A stretch of DNA of 64,000 nucleotides from Bradyrhizobium sp. CCBAU 53351. Its GTDB lineage: Bacteria; Pseudomonadota; Alphaproteobacteria; Rhizobiales; Xanthobacteraceae. Shown one piece after another: positions 1-8,968 of this stretch (position 1 is the first letter of the stretch; each line of letters opens with the position of its first letter). A program made the position numbers and the translations under genes. Where the stretch lies: assembly GCF_015291745.1 (NCBI RefSeq), contig NZ_CP030059.1:434001-498000 (forward strand). Direction: 5' to 3'. The notes beneath the pieces are model-generated. The model had not been told where the DNA came from and searched no databases. It was given only the letters and a program-made list of their open reading frames with translations.

Positions 1-835
1 AGCCCTGCATCCGGCTGAGATGCCAGTACAGGCGGTCCATGTTCTGGTCGGCGCTGAGCGAGGTCAGCAGCGTCTGCGGTCCCGGGTCGTTGTCGGGAAA
101 GTCGTAGGGCTCCATCGGGATCTGCAGGAAGATCTCGTGGCGCTGCGCGCGGGCCCGTTCGGCGAGCTTGCCGGGGTCGGCGCCGTAAGGCGTGAAGGCC
201 AGCGTCACCGCGGCCGGCAGCTTCATGATGGCGTCGGTTGTCTTGGCGGCGCCGACGCCGAGGCCGCCGATCACGATGGCGACCACCGGCATCTTGGCCG
301 CCTTGGCGCGATCGGCCTCCGCCGCATAGACGTTGAACGGCTTGAGGTCGCCGGAGACCATTGGAATCATGCCGTAGCGCGATTTCTCCAGCAGCTTCTG
401 GTCGATCCCGGCCATCACCGCCGGCGGCGCCGAAGCTGCGGCTGCCTCGCTCTTGCCCGCGGCATCGCCGCCGATCACCACGTCGTGGCGCGCGCCGGTG
501 GAGCCGTCGATCATGGTGACGGTCTTTTGCTCGCCCGGCGGCTTCGGCGTCTCATTGGTCTCGTGCTTGCTCTCTTGCTTGCTGTCGCCGGCATGGCTCG
601 AGGCCGCCGGCTTTTCGTCTGCGGCCTTGTCCACCGGCTTGATCGCGATCCGCGTCAGCGGCTCGCCGCCGAGCGGATCCTTGTTGAAGATGGCGAAGCC
701 GGCAAAGGTCAGGAGGAACAGGCCGAGCAGCACGGCGATCAGCTGCATGGCCGAGAACGGCAGCCGCAGCCGGCGTTTCCGGCGCGGCTTGTCCTGTCCG
801 AGCGGGGCGCTCAGATCATCGGCCGTTTCAGTCAT
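1..835 (-). CDS. Divergent polysaccharide deacetylase family protein (3' end cut by window)
   Basis: The minus-strand frame opens with ATG at 835 and runs off the left edge, so the C-terminus is missing. The start reads MTETADDLSAPLG, then a basic stretch, then one membrane anchor (about residues 25-45, LIAVLLGLFLLTFAGFAIF), then a Pro/Lys/Glu-rich linker. The soluble part contains MPVVAIVIGGLGVG and LAFTPYG, which resemble the divergent (YibQ-like) polysaccharide deacetylase domain. The likely role is a periplasmic, membrane-anchored carbohydrate-active protein of the envelope. It follows ctpA on the same strand but is separated from it by a strong terminator, so it probably has its own promoter. 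The exact substrate of this family is not established. Confidence 0.8.
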   Translation of the reverse strand, partial: MTETADDLSAPLGQDKPRRKRRLRLPFSAMQLIAVLLGLFLLTFAGFAIFNKDPLGGEPLTRIAIKPVDKAADEKPAASSHAGDSKQESKHETNETPKPPGEQKTVTMIDGSTGARHDVVIGGDAAGKSEAAAASAPPAVMAGIDQKLLEKSRYGMIPMVSGDLKPFNVYAAEADRAKAAKMPVVAIVIGGLGVGAAKTTDAIMKLPAAVTLAFTPYGADPGKLAERARAQRHEIFLQIPMEPYDFPDNDPGPQTLLTSLSADQNMDRLYWHLSRMQG

Positions 836-937
836 GCGCGATCCCGAATCACTGCGACGGACGATACCACGCCGAGGTCAAGCGGCGGCAGGCCGGGATA
901 GGCCGGGGATGCCACTGTTCAATACGAGTTCCCAAGC

Positions 938-966
938 AAAAAGGGCGGCTCCAGGAGCCGCCCTTT
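938..966 (-). terminator. Intrinsic terminator downstream of ctpA
   Basis: A perfect 13-bp stem (940-952 pairs with 954-966, AAAGGGCGGCTCC) is followed on the minus strand by a T tract (complement of 938-942). It lies 25 bp after the ctpA stop and separates the rlmH-envC-ctpA operon from the deacetylase gene. Confidence 0.85.
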
Positions 967-990
967 GCGTTGGGATCGTGTGATTCCGAC

Positions 991-2349
991 CTAGTTCGCC
1001 GCTTTCGGCTTGTCGGTCGTGGCCTTGTTGTCGCCGCTAGGCGTGGGCGCGGCCGAGGCGCTGTTCTTGATGCCGTGGAGCAGGTCGCCGGCGAGCTTGA
1101 GCGCCTTGTCGTCCTTGGCGTCCGGCGGGACATAGGATTGCGAGCCGGTCTTCTCGTCGCCGTCGTTCTTGAGATGGCCGCGCAGCGAAGCCTCGCCCTT
1201 GGTGTCGGTCCGCGACTTCAGCTCGTCCGGCACGTCCTGCAGCACTTCGATGTCGGGCACGATGCCCTTGGCCTGGATCGACTTGCCCGACGGCGTGTAG
1301 TAGCGCGCCGTGGTCAGACGGAGCGCGCCGTTGCCGCTTCCGAGCGGGATGATGGTCTGCACCGAGCCCTTGCCGAACGAGCGCGTGCCGACGATGGTCG
1401 CGCGCTTGTGGTCCTGCAGCGCGCCGGCGACGATCTCCGAGGCCGAGGCCGAGCCGCCATTGACCAGCACGATGACAGGCTTGCCCTTGGTGAGGTCGCC
1501 TGAATGCGCGGTGCGGCGCTGGGTCTCCTCGGCATTGCGGCCGCGGGTCGAGACGATCTCGCCCTTCTCCAGGAAGGAGTCGGAGACGGTGACGGCTTCC
1601 TCGAGCAGGCCGCCCGGATTGTTGCGGAGGTCGATGATGTAGCCCTTGAGCTTGTCGCCGATCTGGTTCGAGAGGTTGGCGACCTCGCGCTTCAGGCCTT
1701 CGGTGGTCTGCTCGTTGAAGGTGGTGATGCGGATATAGGCGATGTCGTCCTGCTCGACGCGCGCGCGCACCGAGCGGACGCGGATGTTGTCGCGCACCAG
1801 GGTGACGTCGATCGGATTGTCCTGGCCCTTGCGGATGATCTTCAGCTTGATCTTGGTGTTGACCGGGCCGCGCATCTTCTCGACCGCCTGGTTCAAGGTC
1901 AGGCCCTGCACCGCCTCGTCGTCGAGGTTGGTGATGATGTCGTTGGCCATGACGCCGGCGCGCGAGGCCGGCGTGTCGTCGATCGGCGAGACCACCTTGA
2001 TGAGGCCGTCTTCCATCGTGACCTCGATGCCGAGGCCGCCGAACTCACCGCGCGTCTGCACCTGCATGTCGCGGAAGCTCTTGGCGTCCATGTAGCTCGA
2101 ATGCGGATCGAGGCCGGTGAGCATGCCGCTGATGGCGGATTCGATCAGCTTGGTGTCGTCGGGCTTCTCGACATAGTCGGAGCGCACGCGCTCGAAGACG
2201 TCACCGAACAGGTTGAGCTGGCGATAGGTGTCCGCGGTGGCGGCTCGCGCGCTGGAGCCCATGAACACCGCGCGCGGCTGGGTCACGAACAGCGTCAGCG
2301 CCGCACCGGTGGCTGCGCTGAGGAGGATTACTGAAGTCTTGCGCATCAT
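991..2349 (-). CDS. ctpA: Carboxyl-terminal processing peptidase, S41 family (CtpA-like)
   Basis: A 452-aa protein with an N-terminal signal/anchor (VILLSAATGAALTLFV), a PDZ domain (about residues 85-170, GGLGIEVTMEDG) and an S41 protease core. The catalytic Ser lies in NGGSASASEI and the Lys in GTRSFGKGSVQ. These proteases act in the periplasm on C-termini of envelope proteins and on murein hydrolases. Its ATG (2349-2347) overlaps the TGA of envC as ATGA, so translation is coupled, and a second in-frame Met follows at once. The C-terminal tail (from about residue 380) is Lys/Asp-rich and low-complexity. The pairing with envC fits control of peptidoglycan hydrolysis. Confidence 0.95.
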   Translation of the reverse strand: MMRKTSVILLSAATGAALTLFVTQPRAVFMGSSARAATADTYRQLNLFGDVFERVRSDYVEKPDDTKLIESAISGMLTGLDPHSSYMDAKSFRDMQVQTRGEFGGLGIEVTMEDGLIKVVSPIDDTPASRAGVMANDIITNLDDEAVQGLTLNQAVEKMRGPVNTKIKLKIIRKGQDNPIDVTLVRDNIRVRSVRARVEQDDIAYIRITTFNEQTTEGLKREVANLSNQIGDKLKGYIIDLRNNPGGLLEEAVTVSDSFLEKGEIVSTRGRNAEETQRRTAHSGDLTKGKPVIVLVNGGSASASEIVAGALQDHKRATIVGTRSFGKGSVQTIIPLGSGNGALRLTTARYYTPSGKSIQAKGIVPDIEVLQDVPDELKSRTDTKGEASLRGHLKNDGDEKTGSQSYVPPDAKDDKALKLAGDLLHGIKNSASAAPTPSGDNKATTDKPKAAN

Positions 2350-3740
2350 CCGCGAACCTTCTCGCCTTCATTTGCGGCCCACCATGGGCCTGGATCGATT
2401 GGAGTGCCGTCCTTACGGAACTCGACATACAGCACAGGTTGACTCGCGTTCGTCGCGAGAATGGAGGCGACTTGAGATGTCGACCCCATGGTCGCGACCG
2501 GCTCCCCCGTGAGCACAAACTGTCCGATGTTGACCGAAATGCGCTCCATCCCGGCGATCAGGACATGATACCCGCCCCCGGCGTTGAGGATCAAGAGTTG
2601 TCCATAGCTGCGGAACGGGCCGGAATAGACCACCCAGCCGTCACACGGGGTCGTGACCTGGGAGCCGGGCTTGGTCGCCAGCGAAATGCCCTTCTGGACC
2701 CCGCCGACACCGTCGGAACCGCCAAAATCCCTGATCTTGTTACCGTTAACCGGAAGCGGCAGGAGACCCTTGGCGGAGGCGAAAGCGATTGCGGGGGTGG
2801 TGCGGGACCGATCCTTGAATGCGGCCGGGCCCGACTTGGCGCTGGCGGCTGCCAGCTTGGCTTCCTTGGCCTCGGCCTGCTTTGCGGCCTCGGCGGCTTT
2901 CTCGGCGGCCTTGGCGGCGCTTTGCAGATCCTGCTCCATCTTGGTGATGAGGCCCTGGAGATCGCCGACCTGCTTTGAAAGCATGATCGCGCGCGTGTTC
3001 TCGGCGTCGAGATCCTTTTCGCGCGCCGCCTGCTGGCGCTGCCGCTCCTCGACCAGGGCGGTGAGCCGGGTCTGGTCGCTGCGGACCTTGTCGCGGTCTG
3101 CGGCGAGCTGGTCGCGCTCGGTCGCGATGGTCTTGCGCAAGGCCACGAGCTCGCCGAGCTCGCCTGCGATCTTCTCGGCGCGGCCGCGCAACTCCGGCAC
3201 GACGGCGCCGAGCAGCATCGCGGTGCGCAGCGATTGCAACGCGTCTTCGGGCCGCACCAGCAGCGCCGGCGGCGTGCGCCGGCCGGCGCGCTGCAAGGCG
3301 GCCAGCACCTCGACGATGTCGGCGCGGCGCGAATCCAGCGACGCGCGCATCTGCTGTTCGCGGCCGTTCAGGCTTCGCAGCCGCGCTTCGGTGTCGTCGA
3401 TCTTGCTCTCGACCCCGCGCACATTGGCGGCGGTGTCGATCAGCTGCTGGTTGAGCTGGGTGCGGTCCCTGCCGAGCGAGGTGATCTCGGCCTTCAGCTT
3501 GGCCTGCGCCTCTTCCGCGCTCTTCTGCCTGGCGCGGGCGGCTTCCAGCTCCTGCTCGCGCTGCTTGATGGCATCGGGCGAGACGGCCGCGGTCTGTGGC
3601 GCCGGCGTTGCCGTCTGAGCTTGCGCGAGGCTTGTGCTTGCTTGCGCGAGGCTTGCGCCGGCAACGCCAGTGATCAGCAGCAGGTTGAGGAGCGGCGCTC
3701 GCATCGTGTCGGCAAAGATGCTCGTTATGGCGCGCATCAC
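2346..3740 (-). CDS. envC: Murein hydrolase activator EnvC-like, M23 (LytM) domain
   Basis: About 464 aa. There is a signal peptide (LLNLLLITGVAGASLAQA), a long coiled coil (about residues 55-300, rich in Glu/Arg/Gln/Ala with REQELEAARARQKSAEE-type heptads), and a C-terminal LytM/M23 domain (GISLATKPGSQVTTPCDGWV, SYGQLLILNAGGGYHVLIAG). The zinc ligands of active M23 enzymes look incomplete, as in EnvC proteins, which activate amidases at the septum rather than cutting peptidoglycan. The start is GTG at 3740 or the adjacent ATG at 3737; both overlap the rlmH stop, so coupling holds either way. It overlaps ctpA by 4 bp. Confidence 0.9.
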   Translation of the reverse strand: MMRAITSIFADTMRAPLLNLLLITGVAGASLAQASTSLAQAQTATPAPQTAAVSPDAIKQREQELEAARARQKSAEEAQAKLKAEITSLGRDRTQLNQQLIDTAANVRGVESKIDDTEARLRSLNGREQQMRASLDSRRADIVEVLAALQRAGRRTPPALLVRPEDALQSLRTAMLLGAVVPELRGRAEKIAGELGELVALRKTIATERDQLAADRDKVRSDQTRLTALVEERQRQQAAREKDLDAENTRAIMLSKQVGDLQGLITKMEQDLQSAAKAAEKAAEAAKQAEAKEAKLAAASAKSGPAAFKDRSRTTPAIAFASAKGLLPLPVNGNKIRDFGGSDGVGGVQKGISLATKPGSQVTTPCDGWVVYSGPFRSYGQLLILNAGGGYHVLIAGMERISVNIGQFVLTGEPVATMGSTSQVASILATNASQPVLYVEFRKDGTPIDPGPWWAANEGEKVRG

Positions 3741-4219
3741 GCGCGGTGATAGGGGTGGCCGGCCAGAATGGTGGCGGCCCGGTAAAGCTGTTCCAGAAGC
3801 ATGACGCGGACCATTTGGTGCGGCCAGGTCGCAGAGCCGAACGCGATCGCGAGCTTGGCCTTACGGCGCAATTCGGGCGAAAGTCCGTCCGCCCCTCCGA
3901 TCACGAAGATAGTATGTCCGGCACCTTCATCGCGCCAGCGGCCGAGATGCCGTGCGAATACGGTGGAATCGAGATTCTGGCCGCGCTCGTCGAGCGCCAC
4001 CAGGATCGATTTTTCCGGAATATGGGCCGAGATCGCCGTGGCCTCCTCGGCCATCCGCGTCGCGGTGTCGCGCGCGCGGCTCTCGGGGATTTCGTGGACG
4101 ACGAGCTCGCGGAATCCGAGCTTGCGACCGGCCTCGTCGAACCGCTCGAAATAGCGGTCGGCGAGCTCCCGTTCGGGGCCCTGCTTGAGCCGGCCCACCG
4201 CAATGACAGCCACACGCAT
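3737..4219 (-). CDS. rlmH: 23S rRNA (pseudouridine1915-N3)-methyltransferase RlmH
   Basis: A 160-aa SPOUT methyltransferase that methylates pseudouridine 1915 in helix 69 of 23S rRNA using SAM. The C-terminal knot is visible as FVIGGADGLSPELR, then FGSATWPHQMVRVMLLEQLYRA and GHPYHRA, which are family hallmarks. The frame stays open upstream to 4279, but the ATG at 4219 (MRVAVIAVGRLKQGP) gives the normal family length and N-terminus and was chosen. It lies 94 bp after rsfS in the same direction and overlaps envC. Confidence 0.95.
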   Translation of the reverse strand: MRVAVIAVGRLKQGPERELADRYFERFDEAGRKLGFRELVVHEIPESRARDTATRMAEEATAISAHIPEKSILVALDERGQNLDSTVFARHLGRWRDEGAGHTIFVIGGADGLSPELRRKAKLAIAFGSATWPHQMVRVMLLEQLYRAATILAGHPYHRA

Positions 4220-4313
4220 GGATTCTTCGGAGCCGTGTTTCAAGACCGCGCGCAACGAGCGCGCGCACGACGCTAGCATGCGCGTCAGCCGATTCGAAAT
4301 CGGCCCGATGAGC

Positions 4314-4763
4314 CTAGATCGCCTTCGCCGCCCCTGGGCCCTGCGTGTACAATCGCTCGAGATTGTAGAACTCGCGGACCTCGGGTCTGAACACGTGCAC
4401 GATCACATCGCCGGAATCGATCAGCACCCAGTCGCAATTGGGCAAGCCCTCGACGTGGATGTTCTTGATGCCGTTTTCCTTGAGGCCCTTGGCGACGTTC
4501 TCCGCGATCGCGCCGACGTGCCGGTTCACCCGGCCGGTGGTGACGATCATGTAGTCGGAGTAGGCCGATTTGCCGCGAAGGTCGATGGTGACCGTCTCTT
4601 CCGCCTTCATGTCGTCGAGGCGGGAGAGGATCAGGCTCAGCGTCTTGTCGGCGTCGGGTTGCGCCTTCAAGGCCGCAGCTTTGGTCGATGTTTTACGCGC
4701 CGGTTTTGCCTTGGGTAAAACAGACTTCGTTGAAGCTGACTTCGCTGAAGTTGACTTGGACAA
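4314..4763 (-). CDS. rsfS: Ribosomal silencing factor RsfS (Iojap family)
   Basis: RsfS binds ribosomal protein L14 and blocks subunit joining in stationary phase. The conserved core runs from about residue 40 (LSLILSRLDDMKAEE) through DLRGKSAYSDYMIV, GRVNRHVGAIA, NCDWVLIDSGDVIVHVF and REFYNLERLY. The Lys/Ser/Ala-rich N-terminal 35 residues are an extension. No ATG exists in frame. TTG at 4763 is used here, but a CTG at 4778 sits 6 nt after a good AAAGGAA Shine-Dalgarno (complement of 4785-4791), so the protein may start 5 residues earlier. It lies downstream of nadD, as in many bacteria. Confidence 0.93.
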   Translation of the reverse strand: MSKSTSAKSASTKSVLPKAKPARKTSTKAAALKAQPDADKTLSLILSRLDDMKAEETVTIDLRGKSAYSDYMIVTTGRVNRHVGAIAENVAKGLKENGIKNIHVEGLPNCDWVLIDSGDVIVHVFRPEVREFYNLERLYTQGPGAAKAI

Positions 4764-4903
4764 TACAGATGTGGTCAGGGACCATTCCTTTCACTGTATC
4801 GCGAACGCCGAATCCGGCGCCCACCGGTTACACTACATCATGTGGGGTTAAGGGTTTCAATATGCCAGAGAGCCCGGAGCCACCCCCGTCCGCACACTCT
4901 GTC

Positions 4904-5548
4904 TCACTTCGTACCTTTCCAGCTCCCGTCCGGGTTCCGCAGGCCCGTGGAGGACAGATTCAGCTTCAATCCGGTCAGGAACACCCAGGCGGGCGCCGGC
5001 TCATCCGCGAGCAGCGCTGCCTTGTTCTCGGGCAGGCGGTAACGCGCTAGGGCTTTGGCGGCAGGCGAGGCGAGGGCGCGAAAGCTCTGGGGCGGACGGT
5101 CGATGACCGCCATCGGCACCTGGCCCGCGATGCGCCGCCAGTCCTGCCATCGATGGAATTGAGCGAGGTTGTCGGCGCCCATGATCCAGACAAAGCGCAA
5201 GCCCGAGAGGCGGCGGCGCAAGGTGTTGATCGTGTCGATAGTATAGCGGGTGCGAATGACGGATTCGAGACAGCTCACCTCGATCCGCGGGTCGTCGGCG
5301 ACGTCGCGCGCCGCCTGCATGCGCTCGCCGAGCTCATACAGCGTGCCGTTCTCCTTCAGCGGATTGCCTGGCGTCACCAGCCACCACACGCGATCGAGCT
5401 GAAGCCGCTTCAGCGCGAACTGGCTGATCGCGCGATGGGCCTGGTGCGGCGGATTGAACGAGCCGCCGAGCAGGCCGATACGCATGCCCGACGTGTGGGC
5501 TGGTATGGCCTGCGCGAAGAAGCGTGGCGCGACGAAATTGTTGCTCAA
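4904..5548 (-). CDS. nadD: Nicotinate-nucleotide adenylyltransferase NadD
   Basis: A 214-aa enzyme that makes deamido-NAD from nicotinate mononucleotide and ATP. The nucleotidyltransferase signature [14 protein letters not shown] (about residues 25-38) and the later SSTGLRN (the ISSTxIR-type motif) are present, with [12 protein letters not shown] between. The first 21 residues ([14 protein letters not shown]...) precede the usual MRIGLLGG start, so initiation at the internal Met is possible. It lies 20 bp downstream of proA and ahead of rsfS. Confidence 0.95.
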   Translation of the reverse strand: MSNNFVAPRFFAQAIPAHTSGMRIGLLGGSFNPPHQAHRAISQFALKRLQLDRVWWLVTPGNPLKENGTLYELGERMQAARDVADDPRIEVSCLESVIRTRYTIDTINTLRRRLSGLRFVWIMGADNLAQFHRWQDWRRIAGQVPMAVIDRPPQSFRALASPAAKALARYRLPENKAALLADEPAPAWVFLTGLKLNLSSTGLRNPDGSWKGTK

Positions 5549-5568
5549 TGCTCCGCGCCTTGCGTCGG

Positions 5569-6864
5569 TTACGGCCGCGTCTGCCCGGTGCCGCGAACGC
5601 GATATTTGAAGCTCGTCAATTGCTCGGCGCCGACAGGGCCGCGGGCATGGAAGCGGCCGGTGGCGATGCCGATCTCGGCGCCAAAGCCGAACTCGCCGCC
5701 ATCGGCGAACTGCGTCGAGGCGTTGTGCAGCACGATCGCGGAATCGACCTCGCTCAGGAATTTGTTCGCAGCCGCCTCATCCGCGCTCACGATCGCATCG
5801 GTGTGATGCGAGCCGTGGTTCTGGATGTGCGCGATCGCGCCGTCGACGCCGTCCACCACCTTCGCCGCGATGATCGCATCGAGATATTCGGTGTCCCAAT
5901 CATCTTCGCTGGCAGGTTTTACGCGCGCGTCGGCCTTCTGCACGGCGTCGTCGCCGCGCACTTCGCAACCCGCCTCGAGCAGCATCTCGACCAGCGGCTT
6001 GAGATTCTTGCCGGCAGCGGCGCGATCGACCAGCAGCGTCTCGGCTGCGCCGCAGACACCGGTGCGGCGCATTTTTGCGTTGAGCACGATCGACTTCGCC
6101 ATGGCGAGGTCGGCGCTGGCATCGACATAGACGTGATTGACGCCTTCGAGATGCGCGAAGACGGGCACGCGCGCTTCCTGCTCGACGCGCGCGACGAGGC
6201 TTTTTCCTCCGCGAGGCACGATCACGTCGACCGCGCCGTTCAGCCCTGACAGCATCATGCCGACCGCCGCGCGGTCGCGCGTCGGCACCAGCGTGATGGC
6301 GGCCTCGGGCAGGCCAGCTTCGCGCAGGCCTTGCACCAGGCATTCATGGATCGCGCGGCACGAACGAAAACTGTCCGAGCCGCCACGCAGGATCACGGCA
6401 TTGCCCGACTTCAGGCACAGCACGCCGGCGTCCGCGGCGACATTGGGCCGGCTCTCGAAGATCACGCCGACGACGCCGAGCGGCACGCGCACGCGTTCGA
6501 TGGTCATGCCGTTCGGCCGCTGCCAGCTCTCGGTGACGATGCCGACAGGATCGGCGATGCCGCGCACGATGCCGATGCCCTCGGCCATGCCCTCGATGCG
6601 CGCCGGGGTCAGCGTCAGGCGGTCGATGAAGGCGGAGGTGGCATTGCCGGAGGCGCGGGCCTCCGCGACGTCCTCGGCATTGGCGGCGAGAATGGCGGCC
6701 GCATTGCCCCGGATCGCCCGCTCCATGGCCTCCAGCGCCCGGTTCTTCTGCTCCGGCGGCGCCAGCGCCAGCACGCGCGCGGCAGCGCGGGCACGGGTTC
6801 CGAGATCGGACATCAGCGCCTGAAGATCGGCAGTGCCGTCAACGGCTTTGAGGGGGGCGGCCAT
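5569..6864 (-). CDS. proA: Glutamate-5-semialdehyde dehydrogenase (gamma-glutamyl phosphate reductase)
   Basis: A 431-aa enzyme of proline synthesis that reduces gamma-glutamyl phosphate with NADPH. It has an aldehyde-dehydrogenase fold with [26 protein letters not shown] and the catalytic Cys in [15 protein letters not shown]; the C-terminus GTGQTRP is short. In related genomes proA follows proB directly. Here a parDE-type module (7019-7611), read on the other strand, separates them. Confidence 0.96.
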   Translation of the reverse strand: MAAPLKAVDGTADLQALMSDLGTRARAAARVLALAPPEQKNRALEAMERAIRGNAAAILAANAEDVAEARASGNATSAFIDRLTLTPARIEGMAEGIGIVRGIADPVGIVTESWQRPNGMTIERVRVPLGVVGVIFESRPNVAADAGVLCLKSGNAVILRGGSDSFRSCRAIHECLVQGLREAGLPEAAITLVPTRDRAAVGMMLSGLNGAVDVIVPRGGKSLVARVEQEARVPVFAHLEGVNHVYVDASADLAMAKSIVLNAKMRRTGVCGAAETLLVDRAAAGKNLKPLVEMLLEAGCEVRGDDAVQKADARVKPASEDDWDTEYLDAIIAAKVVDGVDGAIAHIQNHGSHHTDAIVSADEAAANKFLSEVDSAIVLHNASTQFADGGEFGFGAEIGIATGRFHARGPVGAEQLTSFKYRVRGTGQTRP

Positions 6865-7018
6865 GGGAGTTTCAACCTTCTGCTAAGGTGGTGTCCTAGC
6901 ACGGAAATCCCGGGCCTGCGAAGGGCGGGGCGGGTATGGCAGGGCCTCGGTTCGCCGCCGGTCGGCCAATGGCCGGGTTGTGCGCCGAATGCTCGATCGA
7001 TCCTTGCGAACACCCAAA

Positions 7019-7045
7019 ATATCAACAATTATCATTATTTGATAT
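7019..7045 (+). promoter_or_regulatory. Inverted repeat before parD, probable autoregulatory operator
   Basis: ATATCAA at 7019-7025 is the exact reverse complement of TTGATAT at 7039-7045, with a 13-nt AT-rich spacer. It stands out in a GC-rich region and ends just before the GGAG ribosome site (7047-7050) of parD. ParD antitoxins bind such dyads to repress their own operon; that role here is inferred. Confidence 0.55.
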
Positions 7046-7056
7046 CGGAGCCCCCT

Positions 7057-7335
7057 ATGGCCAGCAGCTACAGCATCGGCAAGCATTTCGAGGACCTGAT
7101 CGATGGTCTGGTCGAGAGCGGGCGCTATGCCAGTGCGAGCGAGGTGATGCGCGAAGGTCTTCGCTTGATTGAGGAGCGCGAAGAACAGCGCAAGCTCAAG
7201 CTGCAAGCGCTGCGGGAGGAAATCCAGAAGGGCTTTGACAGCGGGCCGATGGAGGAGATCGGCGACATGTTCGAGCGGATCAAGTCAGAGGGTCGGAAGC
7301 GTCTGGCGGCTAAAAATGCCAAAAAGACCACTTAA
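7057..7335 (+). CDS. parD: Type II antitoxin, ParD family (CopG-like)
   Basis: A 92-aa protein. The N-terminal ribbon-helix-helix (MASSYSIGKHFEDLIDGLVE, then GRYASASEVMREGLRLIEERE) is typical of ParD antitoxins, which bind DNA and mask the toxin through the charged C-terminal helix. A GGAG ribosome site lies 6 nt before the ATG. The end overlaps the start of the parE frame by 20 bp, the usual arrangement for coupled toxin-antitoxin genes. The module lies between proB and proA and points against them. The antitoxin is intact while the toxin is not. Confidence 0.9.
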   Translation: MASSYSIGKHFEDLIDGLVESGRYASASEVMREGLRLIEEREEQRKLKLQALREEIQKGFDSGPMEEIGDMFERIKSEGRKRLAAKNAKKTT

Positions 7336-7611
7336 GAGTCCGCAGACAGAAGTCGACCTTATGGCGATCTGGACTACATCGCCGCGGAAAGTGTGAGAGC
7401 GACCGATACGCTGATCGATCGCATCGATGCAACATTCGATATGCTGGCAGAGACGCCGTTTGCCGCCCGTGATCGCAGCGAATTGCGCGCCGAGTTACGT
7501 AGCTTTCCGGTCGGCAACTACCTGGTTTTCCACGTACCCACACCCGACGGTGTTGAGGTCGTCCGGGTCATGCATGGCCGGCAGGATATCGGCGCTGACG
7601 ACATGCAATAG
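7316..7611 (+). pseudogene. parE: ParE/RelE-family toxin with a one-base frameshift
   Basis: The frame starts with ATG at 7316 inside parD (MPKRPLKSPQTEVDLMAIW) and then goes out of frame to a stop at 7394-7396. The rest of a ParE toxin continues in the +1-shifted frame from about 7372: DYIAAESVRATDTLID, RSELRAELRSFPVGNYLVF and VVRVMHGRQDIGADDMQ. Adding one G in the TGG at 7370-7372 would join AIW to DYIAAES and restore a toxin of about 98 aa of the normal pattern. Read as it stands, the gene cannot make full toxin. It could be a real inactivating deletion or a sequencing/assembly error. An internal GTG at 7393 could express only the C-terminal part. Confidence 0.8.
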
Positions 7612-7629
7612 TTGGCGGCCTGTCCGCTC

Positions 7630-8751
7630 TTACCCGCCCACCACCAGATCGTCGCGGTGGATCATCTCGGCGCGGCCGCTGATCCCGAGAATGGTCATCA
7701 CGTCGGGGGAGGAGCGGCCCTTGATCCGCTCGGCCTCGTCGGCATCGTAGGCGATCAGGCCGCGGCCGATCTCGCTGGTGTCGGGGCCGCGCACGATCAC
7801 GGCATCGCCGCGGGCGAACTGGCCCTCGACCTTGATCACGCCGGCCGGCAGCAGGCTGGCGCCGGCGCGCAGCGCCGTCACGGCGCCGGCATCGATGGTC
7901 AGCGTGCCCTTCGGCTCCAGCGTGCCCGCGATCCAGCGTTTGCGCGACGTGATGGGATTGGCGGGCGTCAGGAACCAGGTGCAGCGGCCGCCATCGGCGA
8001 TCGCCTGCAGCGGATGCTCGATCTTGCCGGAGGCGATCAGCATATGCGTGCCGCCTGTCGTGGCGATCTTCGCGGCCTCGACCTTGGTGCGCATGCCGCC
8101 GCGCGACAGCTCGGATTCGGCGTCGCCCGCCACGGCCTCGATCTCCGAGGAGATGCTCTCGACCACCGGAATGAGCTTTGCGTTCGGGTTGTTCTTCGGC
8201 GGCGCGTCGTAAAGCCCGTCGATGTCGGACAGCAGCACGAGCAGGTCGGCGCTCGCCATGGTGGCGACGCGCGCGGCGAGGCGATCGTTGTCGCCGTAGC
8301 GGATCTCGTTGGTCGCCACCGTGTCGTTCTCGTTGATCACGGGAATGGCGCGCCATTCCAGCAGCTTGCCGATGGTGGAGCGCGCGTTGAGATAGCGGCG
8401 GCGCTCCTCCGTGTCCTGCAAGGTCACCAGGATCTGGCCGGCACCGATGCCGTGCGCCCCGAGCACCTCCGACCAGATCCGTGCCAGCGCGATCTGGCCG
8501 ACGGCGGCGGCGGCCTGGCTCTCCTCCAGCTTCAGCGGGCCGCGCGGCAGCTTGAGGCGGCTGCGGCCGAGCGCGATCGAGCCGGAGGAGACCACGAGGA
8601 CGTCGCGGCCTTCCTTGTGCAGCTTGGCCATGTCGTCGGCCAGCGCAGCGAGCCAGGACGCCCGCACCTCGCCCTTGTCGGAATCGACCAGCAGCGCTGA
8701 GCCGACCTTGACGACGATGCGGCGGAATTGACTGAGTTCGGGGCTGGCCAT
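7630..8751 (-). CDS. proB: Glutamate 5-kinase ProB with PUA domain
   Basis: A 373-aa enzyme for the first step of proline synthesis, phosphorylating glutamate. An amino-acid-kinase domain ([46 protein letters not shown]) is followed by a C-terminal PUA domain (about residues 285-365). The frame is open to 8793, but the ATG at 8751 (MASPELSQF) gives the family N-terminus. ProB is normally feedback-inhibited by proline. It lies upstream of proA with the parDE module between them. Confidence 0.95.
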   Translation of the reverse strand: MASPELSQFRRIVVKVGSALLVDSDKGEVRASWLAALADDMAKLHKEGRDVLVVSSGSIALGRSRLKLPRGPLKLEESQAAAAVGQIALARIWSEVLGAHGIGAGQILVTLQDTEERRRYLNARSTIGKLLEWRAIPVINENDTVATNEIRYGDNDRLAARVATMASADLLVLLSDIDGLYDAPPKNNPNAKLIPVVESISSEIEAVAGDAESELSRGGMRTKVEAAKIATTGGTHMLIASGKIEHPLQAIADGGRCTWFLTPANPITSRKRWIAGTLEPKGTLTIDAGAVTALRAGASLLPAGVIKVEGQFARGDAVIVRGPDTSEIGRGLIAYDADEAERIKGRSSPDVMTILGISGRAEMIHRDDLVVGG

Positions 8752-8968
8752 GTGTCTATGTGTACTTGGGCGCCTGGACGATCTGCACTGCATTGGAGAC
8801 GGCGGAGCGAGAAAGCGGCGCCGATGGGCCTGCTTTTGCAGCAGGACGATGGCCGGCGCAAGGCGGCCAAGATGGCAACGGATGGTAAACGGCGAAGGTC
8901 GGCCTTGTCCGGGACGCTGCTCTGGTTCTAATTGATGCCAACTAAAATGGGGTCAAAAGGGGAAACGC

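Noticed and set aside
6331..7056. Upstream in-frame extension of parD to a 334-aa frame
   Set aside because: It runs antisense through proA; the parD ribosome site and family N-terminus fix the start at 7057.
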